Of a stretch of 64,000 nt of DNA, positions 22,054-32,932 are shown in pieces. Position 1 is the stretch's first letter. Every line of letters begins with the position of its first letter. The notes below the pieces were generated by a model. The model ran no database searches, had not been told where the DNA came from, and worked only from the letters and a program-made list of their open reading frames with translations. Source of the stretch: Sodiomyces alkalinus F11 (lineage: Eukaryota; Ascomycota; Sordariomycetes; Glomerellales; Plectosphaerellaceae); the NCBI RefSeq assembly GCF_003711515.1, contig NW_021167079.1, positions 6,876,385 to 6,940,384 on the forward strand, given 5' to 3'. The translations under genes were made by a program, and so were the position numbers.

Positions 22054-25000
22054 TCACGAAACCCCAACGTATCGGGAAAACCTCTGCACAACATCCTTGT
22101 CGACATTGACCAGCCAGTCCTCCTGGAACTTCTGCTCTCCTCCCGCCCGCTGCACGAGATCCTGCAACCTCTCCCGCACGAAACGTTTCGCAACAATGCG
22201 GTGAACCGGGTCGTTCTCAGCCAGCTCCCGCTCGCGCAGGCTACGAGGCGTGTCGTACTCGGAAGGTCCCAAAGCCTCCCAAATCAGGCAGTCCTCGCCA
22301 TCCACCACACCCCCCTGGAGTTCCGCCACCGTGTCCGCCCAGAGCGCGAGGTAGTCCTGCAGTTTGCCGAGCACAAGGTCCTGCACCGGATGCGGCAGCT
22401 CGGCCAGCCGCGTGAGCCCGAGGAGCGTCAGTTTCCTGTGTTCCGCGAGGTCCCAGGACTCCATGTACGCGAACCACTCGCCCGCCAGCCACGGCCAGAC
22501 CTGCTGGTCCAGGGACCCAAACGACGCGAGCACGTTGACGAAGAGCGTGGGGTCGGCCAGCGCGAGGCGCGCCAGGATGGCGAAATAGTCGCCCTCGGTG
22601 ACCACGTTGATTTGGGGGACTTTCCTGTTGGGACCGGTCGTCTGACGGGCCTCCCATGCGTCGTGTAGTCGCTCCAGGATCTTGTTAAAAAAGCCGGTTT
22701 CGAGCATGTCCTGGACGACAACGGAAACCCCGTCGGTCCCGCCAAGCTGTTCGGCGGCACGGATGATGTATTCGATGCACCGTGTGGCCGTTTTGGCCTG
22801 CTCTCTGCTCTTCGCCTCCATGGCACCCGAGAGAGCAGCGAGGAATGGGCGCCTGAGATGGTCTCCGAGAACCGATTGGGGTGCCATGAGAATGTAGCCT
22901 TCGACCGTCTCGATTGCCGGGCCAGCTATTTCCGGCGAATATTCGAGTACGGGGAGGACGAGTGGGGCGATCTCGATGATCTCGGCCGAGACGGGCGGCC
23001 GGCTCTGCATGAGGACCGAGTTCCAGAGTTCCAGGACCTCTTCGATGAGGGTAAGGTGCAATTCGGACGAAGGCTGTGCCGTTTCCCTGATCAGCGGGAC
23101 CATCATGGAGTGATAGCGCTGCGAGTCGCTGCCCATCGCGTTGACTAAAGCCGTGAAGATGCCAACTATCGCCGTCTTGATCATGAACTCCTGCGCACCG
23201 GTCGTCTCGAACACCTGAACAGTTGCCGACATGACAAAGTCGCCGAAACGTGCCGCATGAGACTCAAGCCTGGTTACCGCGATACGGATAGTTTCCAGGA
23301 CAGCAAGTCTCGTCTCGTCGTTTCCCAGGTCACTGATAAGCTTGGCGAGCTCCTGAAGGATGGACTGGGCGTGCGGCGCAAAAGCCTCGGCGTTGAAGTC
23401 GAGGTCATCCAGCACCATCTGGAGGTTCCGCGCCGAGGTGATGAGGACTACCACGTCGTTGTCGGGGTCTTCCGAGTTCAAGAAATGGCGGAACATTCCG
23501 TATATGATGGATCGGCTCTCGAGAGTCACCTCCTGAAGTGGCCATTGTCCAATCAGTATGGCAATTCGCCTCCGGAGCACCTTGGCTAATGGGCCCGTCT
23601 GTTGAGCGTCGGGCACCAGATTCTCGGCCAGGAAGGCGTTGAAGTCAACTTTTTGGACCAGATGCATAGCAGCTAGCCCCATAGCCGTGTATAGGGCATC
23701 TTTGGAGCTAAAGTCGCCCTGACCACCCTTCGCATTGTCAACGTAGGTCAAGAGACTGGGAATCAGTATGTCCTTCTTGTGGTTGAGGAGCGTGAGGAAG
23801 ACCTTCTCCGCTGCCGGGCGAACCTCCCACTCCCACGCCGAGCCCTCGAACCTCTCGTGGTGTTCCCAGTCCTCTGGATCTTCCTCCCAAGCCTCGAGGT
23901 CGCATTTGCGGAAAACGAAGAGGCGGCTGAGAATGGTGTTGGCCATTCGTACCGTGAAATCGAACGTGAATAGTTCCGTCTTGATAAACTCCACCGCCTC
24001 GCCCTCTTCTTTCCTCGCTTCGGCACCACGATAGGCGAAGGTATGTTTCGGGAGGTATGCCAGTTCCAGGCATGACTTGATCAGAATCAAAGCTCGCGTG
24101 GCTAGCTTTTCCAGCAAAGGACCCTCGGCTTTGGCCTTGGAGCCGCCCGCGTTGCCTCCGGAGTATCTCACGCCTTCGGACTTGTCGAATACTTCAGCCA
24201 GCTTTTCCACCAGATCCCAGTACGCGTGTACTAGCGGGACGGAACTCGGTAGGGCGGCAAAAGCGGCCGGCTGCGACCGCGCCATGGAGATGTGCAGCTT
24301 GGTGAATTGCATAAGGTGCTTGCCCACGGCCTCCCGATACGGAGCTGGAACGGACGAGTCCTGGCTGACGAAAGCGAGGAAGTGGCCAAACTGGGTCTGG
24401 GACAGCGCCCAGAACTGCTGCACCGTCTTGTCCTTGTGGGGAGCCTCATAGCCCGAGATCAGAAGTCGGCGTAGGGTCTTGAGAGCAGAGAGGCTGTTGA
24501 GTAAGGCCATGTCAGCCTCGTCCTGGCTGACCTGGCCCCCGGACAAGTAATTCACCCAGACGGGTGTCTTTTCGGCGTAGATTTCCCCAAGAACGTACGC
24601 CATCTCCGGGGTTATGGACTGCAGAGCCGTCTGGGAGCTCTTGAGTCGGGCTGTGCTCATCTCCTTGACAACCTGAAGGATAATCTGTAGTGTGCCGTAC
24701 AGCTGATGAGGCTGGTCGGTGGTGGACCGCAGGAGACGGATGAGGCTAGGGAGAGCGTCGGGCCACTGTCGAGGGTAATCGATCCTAATGATTCTCGCGG
24801 TCGCAAGGGCACTCTGTAGGGCTAAGCTTTTCTCTCGCTCAGCGAGTGTTCCCTGGATTAATCTCTGGCGAATGATGTCCTTCTCGCCCGGGGTAAGACC
24901 GCCCTTCGCCACGTTGGCAAGACGCCAGTGTTTGTCGATGCCATTCTTCAGTTGGATGACGGCCAGAAAACGAATATCGGTGGGGATAGACTGATCTAGA

Positions 25001-25253
25001 AAGACAGACTGTTTGGCGGTTACACATTTTCAGCATCATTGTCCAAGCCTGGACGTAGTACAGAGTACAAGGACGGGATTCTTTTTACCTGAAGAGACGA
25101 GTAGAAGCCGTTTTGGTCCTCCCATGACGCTAGCTGACGGCCGGCTGCTTGTCTCTTTGCGAAGTCGTTTGAAGTTGCTGCTTCTAGGGCACGGCACAGC
25201 TCCTGCACGCTCAGCGGATTGGCATCCCCCGGGACCTCGACAGCGAAGCTCAT
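22054..25253 (-). CDS. KAP120: Karyopherin of the importin-11/Kap120 type
   Basis: Importin-beta-family nuclear transport receptor. Two exons on the minus strand, 25253-25089 and 25008-22054, give 1,039 aa, close to yeast Kap120. The N-terminal importin domain is recognisable: VQELCRALEAATSNDFAKRQ, then after the intron SVFLDQSIPTDIRFLAVIQL and KNGIDKHWRL, the same block seen in importin-11, followed by IDYPRQWPDALPSLIRLL. The remainder is helical HEAT-repeat-like sequence without transmembrane segments. I choose importin-11/Kap120 over exportins on the KNGIDKHWR motif and length. Cargo cannot be inferred here; yeast Kap120 carries ribosome-biogenesis factors. It shares a 628-bp promoter region with PEX2. 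Confidence 0.82.
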
Positions 25254-25881
25254 TGTGACTGTAAATGCGTGTGGAGATTCTCGAGGCGCACAAGAGGTTT
25301 TGTGACAAAGAAGAATGATTCTCGAACGTTAAATGTGAGTGAGAAGTATATACGGCGGTATTAGACAGTTAGAGCTGAGAAGAGGAATATGTGATGCCTT
25401 TCTGGCACCCTTTTCGTGCAGGCGCTTGAGGGCTTGAGGGGATGGTCCGTTGAAGCTCTGGTGCAGTTGGAAGTTACCTTGCGAAGGTCAGTGGTTTATC
25501 TTATCTTATCTGGGTGGTCATCACGGTGGGCTTTTTTTGGCGGGGTACGAATGAGTAAGGTACTTAGGTACTTGATGAATAAGGTATAAACTACACAGGG
25601 CGGAGTAGATAATATCTACAGGGTGGGTCCCCTTTCTTTTCTCCAACGGCCAACGTATGATTAGGTAAGCCACAAGCTTCTCAGAGGGCCCGGCGTCGGC
25701 TCGCATCAAAAAACGAACCTCGGCTCTTCACCTGCAATTGCCTCCCATCACATCACCCACCACCCGACGACACCAAAAGGTTCAGAAATGGGTAGTTTCT
25801 CAATCATGTAAAAGCTGAAGCCGTTCATACAGCTTCATTGTAGCTGAGGCAAACCACACTCGACCAGCAAATGCTCCCCAG
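25254..25881. promoter_or_regulatory. Divergent promoter region, KAP120 / PEX2
   Basis: Head-to-head spacer of 628 bp. It has the motif cluster GTACTTAGGTACTTGATGAATAAGG-like around 25556-25586 and a PEX2 upstream ORF at 25871-25885. No other gene is supported. Confidence 0.5.
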
Positions 25882-25885
25882 ATGA
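25871..25885 (+). promoter_or_regulatory. Four-codon upstream ORF overlapping the PEX2 start
   Basis: ATG CTC CCC AGA TGA ends one base past the A of the PEX2 ATG (25882), an ATGA-type overlap. The short spacing could permit termination-reinitiation or reduce PEX2 translation, provided the leader includes it. Confidence 0.45.
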
Positions 25886-27249
25886 CCTCTAATTTTGCGC
25901 AAGCGCAACAGCGCCTCGCCGCGCGTCGACAAGCCCGCGAAGCCGAAGCCCAAGCCCAAGCTGCGGCCCGCGCAGCTGCCCTCCGCTCCCAGTCTTCCGC
26001 CCGCGCCCGTGTCGCCCGATTACCTTTCCCCTTCTCCCGCCTCGATGCCGCCTGGGACACCCTCTCCTCCCGCGAGGGCACGCGTCCCGCTTTCCGCGTA
26101 GGCCAGGTCGACGCCGAGCTCCTCGACGACGAGCTCACCGAGCTGCTGCGCCGCCAGGTCGGCGAGGCGCTCAAGTACTTCGGCGGCGGCCACATCCAGG
26201 ACGACTGGTCCGCCGAGATCCTGCTCGCCCTGCGCGCCGTCTTGTTCAAGTTGACCGTTTGGGACCACGACGCGACCTACGGCGCCGCGTTACAGAACCT
26301 CAAGTACACCGACGCGCGACACGCCGGGCCCGTGCTGGCGCCGCCCTCGCGCTGGCAAAAGTCGCTCTACGGGCTGTTCACCGTCTTTGGGAAGTATGCC
26401 TGGACCAGGTGGGAGGGGTGGCTCCTGGATCACAACGACGGATACGAGGAGCCGAGCCCGAGGATACAGCGGCTGTCGCGCATAACGGAAAAAGCATCGA
26501 CCCTTCATTCGGCGGGGGCGCTGGTGTCGTTCCTCGTCTTTCTCCTACAGGGCCGGTACAGGACGGTCCTGGACCGGGTGCTGAGGATGCGTCTCGCCCC
26601 GCCGACCAGCCAGGTTAGCAGGGAGGTCTCGTTCGAGTATCTCAACCGGCAGCTCGTGTGGCACGCGTTCACCGAATTCCTTCTCTTCATTCTGCCGCTC
26701 GTCGGCGTCCACCGGTGGAAAAGGTGGCTTTCGCGGACATGGCGGAAGACCAAGGAGCTGATCAAGGCGAGCGGATCGGGCGACGGTGAACGGGGCGCAC
26801 AGGGAGAATACGCTTTCCTGCCCGAGCGGACGTGTGCCATTTGTTACCAGGACCAGAACGCGGCGGCATCGACCGAGGACGAGATCATGGCCGCCGCGGC
26901 TTCGAGCGGCGTCGTTGGCTCGGCGCAGACAGACATCACGAACCCCTATGAGACGATAGCCTGTGGATGTGTGTACTGTTTTGTGTGCATCGCGACGAGG
27001 CTGGAGAGAAAGGAAGGAGAAGGTTGGACGTGCTTGAGGTGCGGCGAGCTCGTCAAGGAGTGTAAGCCGTGGAATGGAGACGTGCTAGAGCCCGTCAAGA
27101 AGTCACCAACAGGCAAGGTGGTGGCCTTCTCGGATGAATTCACCCAGGATGATACTGTGGTTGTCAGGGAGTCTGAAGGCGACGGAGCCTCGTCTTCTAG
27201 TGACGTGGCGTCGGAGACATATGAGGAAGCAAGGGAACAAGACCTCTAG
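25882..27249 (+). CDS. PEX2: Peroxisomal RING E3 ligase PEX2
   Basis: Peroxisomal membrane RING protein of the PEX2/PEX10/PEX12 ligase that ubiquitinates and recycles PEX5. A single exon of 455 aa. The Pex2/12 amino-terminal region is recognisable from FRVGQVDAELLDDELTELLR and QVGEALKYF, then WQKSLYGLFTVFGKYAW and the hydrophobic LVSFLVFLLQGRY and AFTEFLLFILPLVGV segments. The C-terminal RING has Cys at 318, 321, 361, 363, 366, 369, 384 and 387. In standard C3HC4 RINGs the fourth ligand is His; here it is C363 in ACGCVYCFVC, giving eight cysteines. The N-terminus is Ala/Gln/Arg-rich. An upstream ORF overlaps the ATG. Confidence 0.9.
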   Translation: MTSNFAQAQQRLAARRQAREAEAQAQAAARAAALRSQSSARARVARLPFPFSRLDAAWDTLSSREGTRPAFRVGQVDAELLDDELTELLRRQVGEALKYFGGGHIQDDWSAEILLALRAVLFKLTVWDHDATYGAALQNLKYTDARHAGPVLAPPSRWQKSLYGLFTVFGKYAWTRWEGWLLDHNDGYEEPSPRIQRLSRITEKASTLHSAGALVSFLVFLLQGRYRTVLDRVLRMRLAPPTSQVSREVSFEYLNRQLVWHAFTEFLLFILPLVGVHRWKRWLSRTWRKTKELIKASGSGDGERGAQGEYAFLPERTCAICYQDQNAAASTEDEIMAAAASSGVVGSAQTDITNPYETIACGCVYCFVCIATRLERKEGEGWTCLRCGELVKECKPWNGDVLEPVKKSPTGKVVAFSDEFTQDDTVVVRESEGDGASSSSDVASETYEEAREQDL

Positions 27250-27938
27250 AGGTTCTGTGTGGAGCCATGTACAACACCTCGATATTTCATTCATTCGTGT
27301 CTGAATCATGTTGGCATTACCAGGGACTTGGATGAAAGAATAGAGTCTCAAAGAACACACGCACACACGAATCCATCACGAGAATCAAACTAGGAAGCAG
27401 TTAACGAGTACACTGTGGCTGGCTGGGATAGCAAGATTATATTTATTCATTCGATCCATACACTGTCAGAGCCATGGGGACTTCCTCTTCTCCTCACAAC
27501 AGCTCCCACCCCATTGAGCCGGTGTCTCGGAGCCTTTGCAATGGTGTTATTCATATTACACTACCCCGAAACCACCTCTCGCTGTGGTAACAATGAAGAG
27601 TTCAATTTCAATCAATAGGAGATATAGTCAACTTTTATGGAACAACTTGAAATGTCCAATGCATCATCTTGGCATAAATACGTTAAGAGGCTCAAATTCT
27701 CAGGCCACGGGAAACAGAATCAAGGGGGCGAATGCGGAGGGGAAAAAAAGAAGAGAACAGAAAAGAAAAAGGCCAAGTCCGCATATAACGCCGTCGCCAT
27801 GCTCTACAGTTGTGCCCATGAGGAAGAAGAAGAGAAGAAAGAAAAAGAAGAGGGTCCGCCGAGAGGGCCTTTATACAAAACAGAAAGCAGCGCCATATAT
27901 CCCTTGCTAGGACGGGCTCGACGCGGAATATTCGTGCA
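27250..27938. other. Convergent 3' spacer, PEX2 / SprT-like gene
   Basis: Tail-to-tail spacer of 689 bp. The part from 27738 to 27850 is A- and G-rich (GAAGAAG runs). No gene or RNA is supported. Confidence 0.6.
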
Positions 27939-29477
27939 TCAATCAACGTATGGCGAGCCGTATATATTCTGGGAGCTACCCGGGCTCAGCGGGATAGCCC
28001 CCGTCCGATGGTCCCAGTCATGATAGGTCTCTCGATGATGGGGGCTGAAATGGTCCTCGGCGTACCACTGCTGTCGCGCTGGTGACGGCCCCGGCGGGTA
28101 GTCGTTCTCTACCGGTGGAGACAGGAGCGGTGCAGGAGCTCTCTTCTCGCCCAGGAAGGCAGTCCCTTGGGAGCGTTCTTGGTCTTCAGCCAAGACTGGA
28201 GACGCTGACCTGCTGCATCGACTCAGCGGGATGTGCTCGCGGCGGTCGGAGACCCAGCCGTCCCATCGACCTCGGGTGGATCCGCCGCTGTTTGGGAAGT
28301 CCTGCAACCGGGGACGATGGTTGTGGTGATGGTGATGATGGAGATGATGGTGGTAATGGTGGTTGTGATGACGAGAATGGGAGTGACGGTCGGCGGGACA
28401 GAGATGGTCGTGTCGATGATAGGGGGTGAGATGATAATCATAGTCGTCGGGTAGAATGACGGGTCTAGTCGCTGAATTCGAGTGCCAGTCGATGATGGCT
28501 TCTGCCGCATCACCACCACCATCCTCCGGCTTCTCCTTGAAGTGGTCGAGGTCGGCTTCCATGTCCCGCAAGTGGAGAGTGTCCGGGCCGGCCCATTCGT
28601 CGATGAGCTCGGCGATGCGCCTGAAGCCAGGGGTATGGCCGCCGTTGTGACGAGCCTTGAATCCGCAGCAAATGAACAGGTAACTGTGTATGAGCTCATG
28701 AAGGAAGGTGGAGATAAGGAGCCGACGGTTGTACATTTTATCGTTGAGGATAGGATCAGATAAGACGATGAGGGTCTCGAACCCCCCGAGGAGCCGGGAT
28801 CGACGGAGAGCCGTGGTGCCGATGATGTGGTGCTGATATTGGGTGCTCGAGGCGTGAGACCAGTCCCAGGCGACGCGACGGGAGAGACGGTTGTGGAAGA
28901 AGATTTCGTTGGCGGCCGAGAAGATACTCTCCAAAGCCGCATTGTCGATGGAAAACTCGGCCTCGCGGGATCTCGGCCGAATGAGACTTCTGAGGATTCT
29001 CTCGTGCTGAGAATCCTTGCCCCTTCGACGGGCGACGGCCAGACGTTGCTCTACATGCCACGCCGCCTCGGCATCTTCCAGTAAATGAGCGTCATCATGA
29101 GAGGAGGTTGCATAGATGGCTGTGTCGGATGAAATGGACAGGCCTGATGCCGTTCGCTCCATGGAACTAGCCGACATATCCGCGCTGGGGGCCCCCGCTG
29201 GGGAGGGCGACCGTCTTTCTCGGATGATCAAAAAGGGCGGATATTGAACAGAGGCCGGTTGCTCCGGAGGGGAGTGAGACGGCGGAATATCGGCTTCAGA
29301 GTAGATGTCCGTCGTCCTAAATCGCTTGAACGACGGCAAATAGTCCTCAGGTTGGTCCGAGCCGTCGGAAAGGCTAACACGCCGTTTACCTCCCATCAGA
29401 TATGGGCAGGGGCCGCGGCCATCGCCTGCTGCAAGCGGCAATGGGCATGGCTCCCCGCCGATAAACTGGAAGGCCAT
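27939..29477 (-). CDS. SprT-like zinc metalloprotease-domain protein with His-rich tail
   Basis: Single exon of 512 aa. Residues about 180-300 form a SprT-like domain: LESIFSAANEIFFHNRLS, VAWDWSHASST, then the zinc motif HELIH (H260, E261, H264) and a third ligand at H281 in NGGHTPGFRRIAELI. SprT-like proteins include the DNA-protein crosslink protease Spartan/Wss1 relatives, but the DNA-repair role here is inference. The C-terminal region (about residues 350-400) is extremely rich in His, with runs such as HHHLHHHHHHNH. There is no ubiquitin- or PCNA-binding motif I can recognise. An out-of-frame ATG occurs 7 nt upstream. It is convergent with PEX2. Confidence 0.78.
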   Translation of the reverse strand: MAFQFIGGEPCPLPLAAGDGRGPCPYLMGGKRRVSLSDGSDQPEDYLPSFKRFRTTDIYSEADIPPSHSPPEQPASVQYPPFLIIRERRSPSPAGAPSADMSASSMERTASGLSISSDTAIYATSSHDDAHLLEDAEAAWHVEQRLAVARRRGKDSQHERILRSLIRPRSREAEFSIDNAALESIFSAANEIFFHNRLSRRVAWDWSHASSTQYQHHIIGTTALRRSRLLGGFETLIVLSDPILNDKMYNRRLLISTFLHELIHSYLFICCGFKARHNGGHTPGFRRIAELIDEWAGPDTLHLRDMEADLDHFKEKPEDGGGDAAEAIIDWHSNSATRPVILPDDYDYHLTPYHRHDHLCPADRHSHSRHHNHHYHHHLHHHHHHNHRPRLQDFPNSGGSTRGRWDGWVSDRREHIPLSRCSRSASPVLAEDQERSQGTAFLGEKRAPAPLLSPPVENDYPPGPSPARQQWYAEDHFSPHHRETYHDWDHRTGAIPLSPGSSQNIYGSPYVD

Positions 29478-30797
29478 TGAACATGCTCGGGGTGGGCAGC
29501 AGAATAGAGGGGCCAGGGCCAGAATTTCGAGTAAGAAAGAGAGGGAAAGGAAAGAAAAGGAAAGGGGAAAAAAAGAAGAAAAAACGAAGGGAGGACTCCG
29601 AGGAAACGGCTAGTAATTACGGAGTAAGGACACGGTGAGATGAAATATACGAAGTTGGTGAGCCCGGGGCGGAATAGGGTCAGTGTGTGGAATGAGCTGG
29701 ACGCCGAGACTCTGGGCAGAGGACAAAGGGAGGCGAAGGCGAGTTGCTGCAAGTTGTAAGTACGATGTAATAAGTACGAAGTACGGAGTACGAATACCCC
29801 GTACCAGCAGCAAAATGCAGCAAATGCCAGGCAAATTGGTGGAGAGAGAGACATGGCAGCACCGGGGTCCAAGTATCCAACCAACGGCAGTACATGCCGC
29901 ATTTGGGGGATGCGAAAATCGAAAATAGGTACGTACATGTAAGGATGCGGTCGATTCACTGACCTGTGCCGCCGAACCTAGGAGGATTAGCAAGCAGTGC
30001 GAGGAGAGCATACATAAGAATTTGCGATTTCCGCCTCACTCCCCAACTGGCGCCCAACTCACTCAAATTACTCCCTAACCCATTGACTCCCCACTTTGCT
30101 TCGTACCTCGTAGCAGCCGCATCGCATGGCTTCGTGAACAAAGTTTTCAAAAGGGAACGAGTTGGAGAGCCGACAGTTAGATGCCTTTCTGTAGTCATCT
30201 CCGTTACCGGCGGGCATCGAGTTCTCAGTGCCTGTGCTGTGTCTCTCTCTGTGTGTCTACCTCGACCCTTCTTCCTATTCATCTGGCTGCATCGTCAAGC
30301 CCTCAGAAGAAAACGAGTCAAGCAACGTTGTTGCACAGGGAGCGGTGTGCATTTATTATGAGGTCAACCCAGTCACGAGTCGTTCGTACTAGCATTGCGG
30401 GTTGGCTGGTTCGGGGGAGAGGAGGTGGTGCGGCTGTCCACTGCAGATGGGGATTCCCGCCTATCCCGTCTGGGTCGTCTCGCGCTCCCCGCTCCACCAT
30501 TCTGGGTCGTTGTGGTTGCGGTTGCGGTTGCATGCAGCACTATTGGTGTAGCTTTTAGCAACCTCCTCTCTATCCTCTGTGCGAAGAAAGCGTATGGCGT
30601 CGATCCGGGAATAGTATAGCCTAACGATCAAGACGTGGCGCTTCAACATTGACGATGCTTCGCTTCGGGTCGTACGAAGTAGCGACTTCTCGTAGAATAC
30701 CTCGGCCCCGCTACGCATCGTGTCCCTATTCCAACATAGGTATGGGTTGATTCTTGGTAGGCACCAAGAGGAGAGGAAAATCTTCGGATAATCACCC

Positions 30798-30816
30798 TTT
30801 TTTTTTTTTTTTTTTT
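30798..30816 (+). repeat. Poly-T run of 19 nt
   Basis: Uninterrupted T tract in the gene-free region. It is a simple repeat or nucleosome-excluding tract with no gene next to it. Confidence 0.9.
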
Positions 30817-32908
30817 ACTGTTCATGCGAGAAAGAAAGCCGGGAAACTGTCCACATGAACGATAATCGTCTACCACGACGTGGACTTGCCTTGCAGGACA
30901 TGGGGATATTCCAGGACGTCTCCGCCCAAGGATCAAGCGCGTCCCACTCGACGAACGTCTGGCATCAATCAAGACAGGGAAACGGGGAAGCGGCAGGGGT
31001 ATGACAGATCTCGAACAGGGGGCGCGATTGGTGATAGAGATTATTGCGACTGCCGGAACGTTGTTTGACTGGTTGCCTCACAATGCACGCCCACCAAAAG
31101 CTGACTGCAAGTCCTTGCGTTGCGACTCTTTGGCTGCGTTCGTTCGTTCTCATCTCTTGTTTCCAACCATTTGCTGGCCACGACAACTCACAAGACCTAG
31201 ATACACAGAAGGCGTCCCCGCTGTCGATCTGCATGAAGCGAAGAGTTGCATTCAATGCATTCGTTGGCCTGCGAGTTCGAAGTGCAGGGTCATTTGATGC
31301 GGCATGTGGTGGTCCAGTGTAATCCGTACTAAATAAACTCCGGCTTGTCCCCTGGAGTATGGCTGCTGAGTGTACATGACGGGGCCTACAGTCGAGGAAA
31401 TGCACCCTGCAAGGCAATACAACGCAACACAGCGCAACGCAATGCAGCGGGCAGCGATGCTCGCCCTTGCATCGGGGATACTGGCTGGCGAAGCGATGCA
31501 CGTCGCCTCGTCTTCGCTCCGGGAACATGAACTGCATCATCAGTATCTTTGCCTCTGTTCGCTAGGGTACATTTCAACTGCCTTGCTGGCCAACTACCGG
31601 CTGGCTTGCACGAGGCCGAAGCGGAGCCCCTCTCTCGAAATAAGGCGGCTGTCTCGTCGTCTCATGGATTTCCTGTCCGACAATCAATGGGTATGGCTTG
31701 ACGTAGTCCGTAAACTGCTCTGTCTTTTCAGCTCTCCTGACAGTTATCTGTCAGATCGATCAGTGAAGACTTGTGCTTTGCGGCCAATAAGTGTGTCCCT
31801 ATAAGAGAAGGAAGGATATGCGCGGCCAGCGAAGCAAAAGGGCGCGTCTGTCCTTTTAAGACCGGTGAGAAGTTTTTGCAATGCTCCACACGGGCTCACA
31901 CAGGGGCGGGCATACGAAGGAAGGTACCTAAGGTACACGATTGGAGACCCGCTGACTCATCCTCGTGTCGTCTCTTGGGCCTCATTCAACGTCGAGTCGT
32001 CAAAACAACTTCAAAAAACCCCCTTTCCTTCCACAAGGTCACTTTTTTAGACCGTCTATTGCGGCTCACTCTTCGCTTTTCAAAACACAGTTCACTTAAA
32101 GCAAGCGCATGTCATTAGCCTTGCCATTTATACGGACTGTATCTTTCGATCCCCATGAGCTGCGTCGTAATGCTGTTACACCGACCCCAGGAGGTTTATT
32201 CCGACTGCTCGAGTTGGCGTCTAAGCTTGAATCGATGACGAGACGATAAGGTTGACTGAGACTTTTACCTCCCCCACTCTGTGCATATTCATGTAGCCTG
32301 ATCTCCGTCGAAACTCGAATCATCCCTCCTTGAAAGACACCAGCCGGGAGGCATGTCTTTCGCATTGAGCTGACCGGAATCCCGAATCTGTATGAGTGGA
32401 CACCGACTCGGATTGATTGCCTCTCGGACTATTAGGGACAATGTCTGAATCCGTTGGCCTTGTTCCTTCCAAAATACGAAGTCAATCCAAACTGCTTAAA
32501 GTCGACAACGTTGCTAATTCGTTTCAAACAGAACGGGACACCGGCTCCGTGTAAGCCCCCTAGGATGAGGCTACAATTTCGGAATATCTCACCTCCTAGA
32601 TAGAGCTTCGGCATAATACCTGCTCAATTCACCTAGATTCACATTTGCATTTTGCGTCTCACGCGTAACTTGCAGGTGCCCTTCGTCTTCCGTGGGAGAT
32701 GAAATGACAGGGGACTGGGATATGGACTGGAGGTGTGGGTGGAATAATGAGGCAATTCTTTTGGAATAACCAGTTTGTCCGTCGATATATTGTGCAGATC
32801 AAACCCGAGTGCTACTCAAGCCAGATGATATGTCGTTACTTAAGCCACTGTGCACGTCAGTTTGTCTGTGGCGAGAGACCGCAACGACAAAGGTGAAAGC
32901 GGTGGCTT

Positions 32909-32932
32909 GACTTCGACTTCGACTTCGACTTC
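32909..32932 (+). repeat. (GACTTC)4 hexanucleotide microsatellite
   Basis: Four perfect GACTTC units followed by degenerate AGCTTC and AACTTT units to about 32944, in non-coding DNA. Confidence 0.9.

Noticed and set aside
31376..31804. Small frame with repeated ACGCAAC-like words
   Set aside because: Starts in repetitive sequence, short, no domain, no codon-use support; not enough to call a gene.
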